Position numbers and translations under genes: made by a program. The notes under the pieces are model-generated. The model searched no databases. It was not told where the DNA came from and was given only the letters and a program-made list of their open reading frames with translations. Shown here piece by piece: positions 30,692 through 32,221 of a stretch of DNA of 32,221 nucleotides. Position 1 is the first letter of the stretch, and each line of letters begins with the position of its first letter. The DNA comes from Lactococcus ileimucosae. GTDB taxonomy: Bacteria; Bacillota; Bacilli; Lactobacillales; Streptococcaceae. The stretch is from NCBI RefSeq assembly GCF_943193185.1, contig NZ_CALPDE010000021.1:1-32221 (forward strand), read 5' to 3'.

Positions 30692-30790
30692 GGAGGTTGT
30701 TTTGAATACCAATAGAATTAGAGATGAGTCAAAGACTTTTTAACTTAGTATAAAAAAGACGTGTCAGAGGACAAGTCTTTTAGTTTGGAG
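30653..30790. repeat. Left copy of a ~140-bp direct repeat
   Basis: It covers the end of the lipoprotein gene (TATTTAGTCAGCGCGG to the TAA), a strong AAGGAGG, a 13-codon frame (TTG start; NTNRIRDESKTF) and a terminator. It matches 31351-31490 with only a few differences and brackets the MazG-like gene. Confidence 0.85.
30751..30782 (+). terminator. Terminator of the transfer operon (left repeat)
   Basis: AAAAGAC and GTCTTTT pair, with inner TGTC/GACA, around AGAG, followed by T-rich sequence. A second copy is at about 31455-31485. Confidence 0.7.
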
Positions 30791-30867
30791 AGAACATATA
30801 TTGATTGTTTGTAGATTATACAGGCATTGTAATATTTATTACTATGTGAATAGTGTGGAACATAGAG

Positions 30868-31170
30868 TCAAATTTTTTCTTTTGTAGATAAGAATTTTTC
30901 TAGTTCTTTTTCAATGTCTATATCTAGTCTGTTCGAAAGCTCAATTAACCACCAAATATTTTCTGCCATTTTTTCTTCCAAAGAGTATGGAGTTTCATCA
31001 TAGTAACGATTAAATCGGGTCATCACAAGTCTATTTAAATTTCCAATGTCATTAGAGAGCGCTAATAAATCTTCTTCTATACTCCATTTTTCACCATGTT
31101 TTTTTATTTCTAATTCATGGTATCTTTTACGAATTTTAACGCTTTTGTCAACCAATTCTTTTATTTCCAT
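30868..31170 (-). CDS. MazG-like nucleotide pyrophosphohydrolase family protein
   Basis: 100 residues on the minus strand, with a strong TAGGAGGT before the ATG at 31170. All helical. EEDLLALSNDIGNLNRLV and EEKMAENIWWLIELSNRLDI fit the paired acidic-helix pattern (ExxE...ExxxD) of the MazG-like superfamily, which binds Mg2+ and removes pyrophosphate from nucleotides. One acidic position appears to be Asn (ENIWW), so activity may be changed. Such genes are common on phages and mobile elements, sometimes influencing nucleotide pools or (p)ppGpp. The gene is cargo between two direct repeats. Confidence 0.7.
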   Translation of the reverse strand: MEIKELVDKSVKIRKRYHELEIKKHGEKWSIEEDLLALSNDIGNLNRLVMTRFNRYYDETPYSLEEKMAENIWWLIELSNRLDIDIEKELEKFLSTKEKI

Positions 31171-31350
31171 TTTACCTCCTAGCTTATGATAATTATACCA
31201 TTTTATGCAAAACTGTGATTGAGAAGAAGTATATGAGAGTAAAGGAGGATTAGGAAAAAGGATGATATACAGGCTATGAGAGGGAACGCTTGGTGAAGGG
31301 CTTGGATTAAAAGGAGATAGAGTTTAGATGTATATATCCAAACAAGAGAA
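31171..31350 (+). other. Gene-poor interval between the MazG-like gene and the right repeat
   Basis: I see ribosome-site-like sequences (AAAGGAGG at about 31241) but no open frame of useful length. From about 31345 the lipoprotein tail repeat begins. Confidence 0.5.
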
Positions 31351-31490
31351 GTATTTAGTCAGCGCGGTTGACTTTCCCTTGATGAATTAAGGAGGTTCTT
31401 ATGAATACCAATAGAATTAGAGATGAGTCAAAGACTTTTTAACTCAGTATAAAAATAAGACGTGTCAGAGGGCAGGTCTTTTTAGTTTGA
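31351..31490. repeat. Right copy of the ~140-bp direct repeat
   Basis: It contains the lipoprotein end (YLVSAVDFPLMN, stop) without the rest of the gene, then AAGGAGG and a 13-codon frame starting with ATG (MNTNRIRDESKTF), then a terminator. The conserved ribosome site and frame in both copies leave open that the short peptide is translated. Confidence 0.85.
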
Positions 31491-31521
31491 AGTAAATGAA
31501 ACTGGAGGTTTAAAAGAAATT

Positions 31522-31773
31522 ATGAAGCAACTTACAGAAGAAAATAAAAAGGAACTCGAAAATATTGCTTATTCTATCGTTCGTTTGAATGGACAATTTG
31601 AAGATTCCTATGAATTTTTGACACGAGGTAAAGTGGTCTTTTATAAATTGGTTCGTCAAGCAGAAGAAATTCTTGGCGAGGAGATTGTTTGGGATTTTAC
31701 TGGATATGGTTTTTGTGGAGAAAGTTTAGACAATGCGTCTTCTGCAATTTGGAGAATTATTGACCGAACGTGA
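31522..31773 (+). CDS. Hypothetical 83-residue acidic protein
   Basis: ATG 31522; the GGAGG lies 13 bases ahead, farther than usual. Acidic and helical with no membrane segment (KKELENIAYSIVRLNGQFED, then FTGYGFCGESLDNASSAIW). No family recognised. It follows the right direct repeat and may have arrived with the MazG-like cargo. Confidence 0.55.
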   Translation: MKQLTEENKKELENIAYSIVRLNGQFEDSYEFLTRGKVVFYKLVRQAEEILGEEIVWDFTGYGFCGESLDNASSAIWRIIDRT

Positions 31774-31843
31774 ATATGTTTGTTAGTCAGGTTCCATGCA
31801 TTGAATAAATGGAAAATCATATCAATTAAAATTGGAGGATTAA

Positions 31844-32062
31844 ATGATTGTTTATAGATTGAGAGGGCATCGATTTGTGAGTTTATATTGTTCAGATGTA
31901 CCTGAAAGGTCTGTGACTTCTGAATTTGATTTTGTTTCTATGGAACTGGATAAACATTTCAATTATACAGGAGCCGCAATACCCTATCGTAGGGAAGAAA
32001 TTGTAGAGAAATTTCGTGTAGAAAGAGATAAGGAGGGGAAACTTGTAAGGAAAGAAATATAA
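31844..32062 (+). CDS. Hypothetical 72-residue protein
   Basis: ATG 31844 with TTGGAGG eight bases ahead. Soluble, beta-rich at the start (MIVYRLRGHRFVSLYCSDVP) and basic/acidic at the end (EEIVEKFRVERDKEGKLVRK). No family recognised. Followed by a clear terminator. Confidence 0.55.
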   Translation: MIVYRLRGHRFVSLYCSDVPERSVTSEFDFVSMELDKHFNYTGAAIPYRREEIVEKFRVERDKEGKLVRKEI

Positions 32063-32100
32063 CAAAGTAAATGAAGAACTAAGAATAAAATCATTATTAC

Positions 32101-32130
32101 AAGGACAAGAGAAATCTTGTCCTTATTTTT
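32101..32130 (+). terminator. Rho-independent terminator near the window end
   Basis: AAGGACAAG (32101-32109), loop AGAAAT, CTTGTCCTT (32116-32124), then ATTTTT. The remaining bases to 32221 hold no gene that I can support. Confidence 0.8.
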
Positions 32131-32221
32131 GGTATAAGGAGAGGATGGACTAATGTCAAATAATTAGACAGAAAATGAGCTATGTTTTCTTAAAATAGTT
32201 TTCCTCCTTCTGATTTGGAGT

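Overview
The window comes from a low-GC Gram-positive bacterium, most likely a member of the Streptococcaceae (Streptococcus or Lactococcus). The clues are A/T-rich DNA, AGGAGG-type ribosome binding sites, an LPQTG sortase-anchored adhesin, LXG-type secreted toxins and conjugation genes of the Tn916/ICESt3 superfamily. It is the inside of an integrative and conjugative element (ICE). No integrase, excisionase or att site is visible, so the ends of the element lie outside.

Layout. (1) 1-6.7 kb, cargo: the tail of a cut-off LXG-like toxin, several remnants of other toxin tails, a truncated PHP-domain gene, a DpnII-type GATC restriction-modification pair, and an intact pair of a membrane-anchored putative immunity protein and a lipase-like toxin with a C-terminal helical LXG-like domain. 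The block is bounded by two copies of a stretch of about 330 bp that I read as identical. The left copy carries the last codons of a second phage-type repressor gene. (2) 6.7-7.6 kb, the control switch: an S24/LexA-type repressor and back-to-back divergent promoters with a palindromic operator. (3) 7.6-9.2 kb, noncoding: a large region rich in hairpins (probable ornate large RNA), a terminator, a tRNA-Glu(UUC)-like gene, another terminator and a second tRNA-like element with an abnormal anticodon arm. (4) 9.2-16.4 kb: two DUF961 proteins, the TcpA coupling ATPase, an oriT region, the MobT relaxase and many small unknown proteins. (5) 16.4-22.5 kb: an inserted yagU-like gene on the opposite strand, a coiled-coil surface protein, a thioester adhesin with an LPQTG anchor, a broken ardA and small membrane proteins. 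(6) 22.5-30.7 kb: the mating channel (IF2N-like/coiled-coil membrane protein, TcpD-like, TcpE, VirB4 ATPase, VirB6/TcpH-like protein, lysozyme-CHAP hydrolase, membrane protein, lipoprotein). (7) 30.7-32.2 kb: a MazG-like gene between direct repeats of about 140 bp, then small unknown genes.

How it works together: the repressor, probably inactivated by self-cleavage during DNA damage, holds the rightward promoter. Release would allow transcription through the noncoding RNA region, past several terminators and attenuators, into the conjugation operon. MobT nicks at oriT, TcpA delivers the DNA, and VirB4, TcpE, TcpH and the wall hydrolase build the channel. The adhesin probably helps donor-recipient contact. 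The restriction and toxin cargo would favour cells that keep the element.

Most notable points: the large structured RNA region with two tandem 39-nt units that keep their hairpin while changing its sequence; three tRNA-like structures; a recombination graveyard of toxin tails; and at least two genes whose best start codons appear to be AUA or AUU.
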